DNA of 6,727 nucleotides from an uncultured Halomicronema sp. (GTDB lineage: Bacteria > Cyanobacteriota > Cyanobacteriia > Phormidesmidales > Phormidesmidaceae). The stretch spans positions 1-6,727 of the forward strand of contig CALCPB010000021.1 of NCBI GenBank assembly GCA_937897665.1, given 5' to 3'. Under the pieces are notes generated by a model, which saw only the letters and a program-made list of their open reading frames with translations, made no database searches and was not told the DNA's origin. The translations under genes were made by a program, and so were the position numbers. This document shows, one piece after another, positions 6,217 to 6,727 of the stretch (the first letter of the stretch is position 1; each line of letters opens with the position of its first letter).

Positions 6217-6345
6217 ACTCAAAAGAATGGTCAGAGGTGGCGCTTCTGCAAAGTCTTCCTGTCGGGTGGGCAACTGTAAAGCCGTTGAAACCAGCGATCG
6301 TCGCTTCCAGAACTGACCTAGAATCGGCGATCGCCCTATCGATGA
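6217..6345. other. Convergent spacer with two GC-rich palindromes
   Basis: 129 bp between the rightward small gene and the leftward SRPBCC remnant. AGCGA/TCGCT (6293-6305, 3-nt loop) and GGCGATCGCC (6326-6335, which contains a HIP1 site) are symmetric. Neither is followed by a T-run, so a terminator is possible but unproven. Confidence 0.35.
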
Positions 6346-6594
6346 CTACATGACTTTATGTATCTGGCCGTCTTTGCCTCCTAATTTTTGCTGCAATTGC
6401 TTCATTCCTTGATTCATTAGGCCCAGCATCATCCCGGGAAAGGCGTATTTGAGAAACAATCCAACCGTGTTGTAATACTGTCGCCATACGAATTTACTTC
6501 GGTTGGGGCCAAGCGACTCAACCATCATGACGGCACAATGATCCTTAATGGGCATCGTCCAACTTTTTACGGTGTAATACCGATTCTCTAAAAT
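6346..6594 (-). pseudogene. C-terminal remnant of an SRPBCC-family protein
   Basis: The minus strand is open for 82 codons after a TAG at 6595-6597. The peptide has the C-terminal pattern of SRPBCC (polyketide cyclase/START-like, hydrophobic-ligand pocket) proteins: RYYTVKSWTMPIKDHC, then MVESLGPNRSKFVWRQYY (strand pair), then a long final helix with FPGMMLGLMNQGMKQLQQKLGG. Family members are usually about 140-170 residues, so the N-terminal half is absent. Protein-like sequence extends upstream of the first Met (codon at 6553-6555) almost to the TAG, which argues against that Met being a true start. The sequence beyond 6597 no longer looks like this family in any frame I read. I therefore call it a truncated gene. 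A short functional protein of 69 residues is possible but less likely. Its binding ligand cannot be told. Confidence 0.6.
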
Positions 6595-6597
6595 CTA

Positions 6598-6727
6598 GCT
6601 ACACACCCTTTTCCCTGCGACCCCTTGCCCCCATAGCCCTCCACTACAATCTGTAGCTCTATTCTGGAGAACTGGTATAAGCATAGACAGAGGGCGGCTG
6701 CCAGTACAAAATCGCTGCATGGGTGAC
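6598..6727. other. Non-coding right end of the window
   Basis: 130 bp with no supported gene. It contains a small perfect stem CTACA/TGTAG (6644-6648 with 6652-6656) and a purine-rich tract on the minus strand (about 6608-6640, rich in GGG). It occupies the place where the N-terminal half of the SRPBCC gene should be. Confidence 0.4.

Larger units (their letters stand above)
106..6334. repeat. HIP1 octamers (GCGATCGC), 11 copies dispersed
   Basis: Exact copies start at 106, 1002, 1070, 1614, 2084, 2392, 3539, 4210, 5019, 5878 and 6327. About 0.1 would be expected in random sequence of this length. HIP1 is a known hallmark of many cyanobacterial genomes and here is the main taxonomic clue. 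Ten of the 11 lie inside genes; the last lies in the convergent spacer. The longest HIP1-free interval, 2400-3538, covers the non-coding gap. Confidence 0.9.

Noticed and set aside
6293..6335. Intrinsic terminators in the convergent spacer
   Set aside because: The stems are short and no T-run follows. One contains a HIP1 octamer, which is palindromic anyway.

Overview
The window looks like chromosomal DNA of a cyanobacterium. Two things support this. The palindrome GCGATCGC (HIP1, the highly iterated octamer of many cyanobacteria) occurs 11 times in 6.7 kb, against roughly 0.1 expected by chance. The proteins also have a cyanobacterial character, notably an acetylglutamate kinase with the N-terminal helix of arginine-sensitive, PII-regulated enzymes and a GTG-started DXR. 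No species can be named from the sequence.

Layout: positions 1-2549 hold a leftward cluster, read from right to left: a two-helix LapA-like membrane protein with a long disordered acidic tail (2549-1605), shikimate kinase aroK (1514-936) and acetylglutamate kinase argB (886 to beyond the left edge). ArgB lacks only its last few codons. Positions 2550-3345 are an unusually long (about 800 bp) non-coding gap between divergent genes. It has no convincing gene but many inverted repeats, and it ends in two adjacent perfect palindromes just before the next gene. Positions 3346-4671 encode guanine deaminase (guaD) rightward. Positions 4818-6011 encode DXR (dxr), the committing enzyme of the MEP isoprenoid pathway, followed 7 bp later by a 65-residue membrane protein (6019-6216). 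The right end carries a leftward C-terminal remnant of an SRPBCC-family protein (6594-6346), then 130 bp of non-coding sequence.

The genes are mostly housekeeping: aromatic amino-acid synthesis, arginine synthesis, purine-nitrogen salvage and isoprenoid synthesis. The most notable observation is that dxr, expected to be essential in cyanobacteria, is interrupted at codon 136 by an in-frame TAG where the family normally has Leu. Everything downstream is intact, including all visible catalytic residues, and a TTG lies two codons after the stop. This may be a sequencing error, a very recent mutation, a suppressed stop or a split enzyme; the sequence alone cannot decide. I found no CRISPR array, tRNA, rRNA, recognisable transposase or obvious new multi-gene system.
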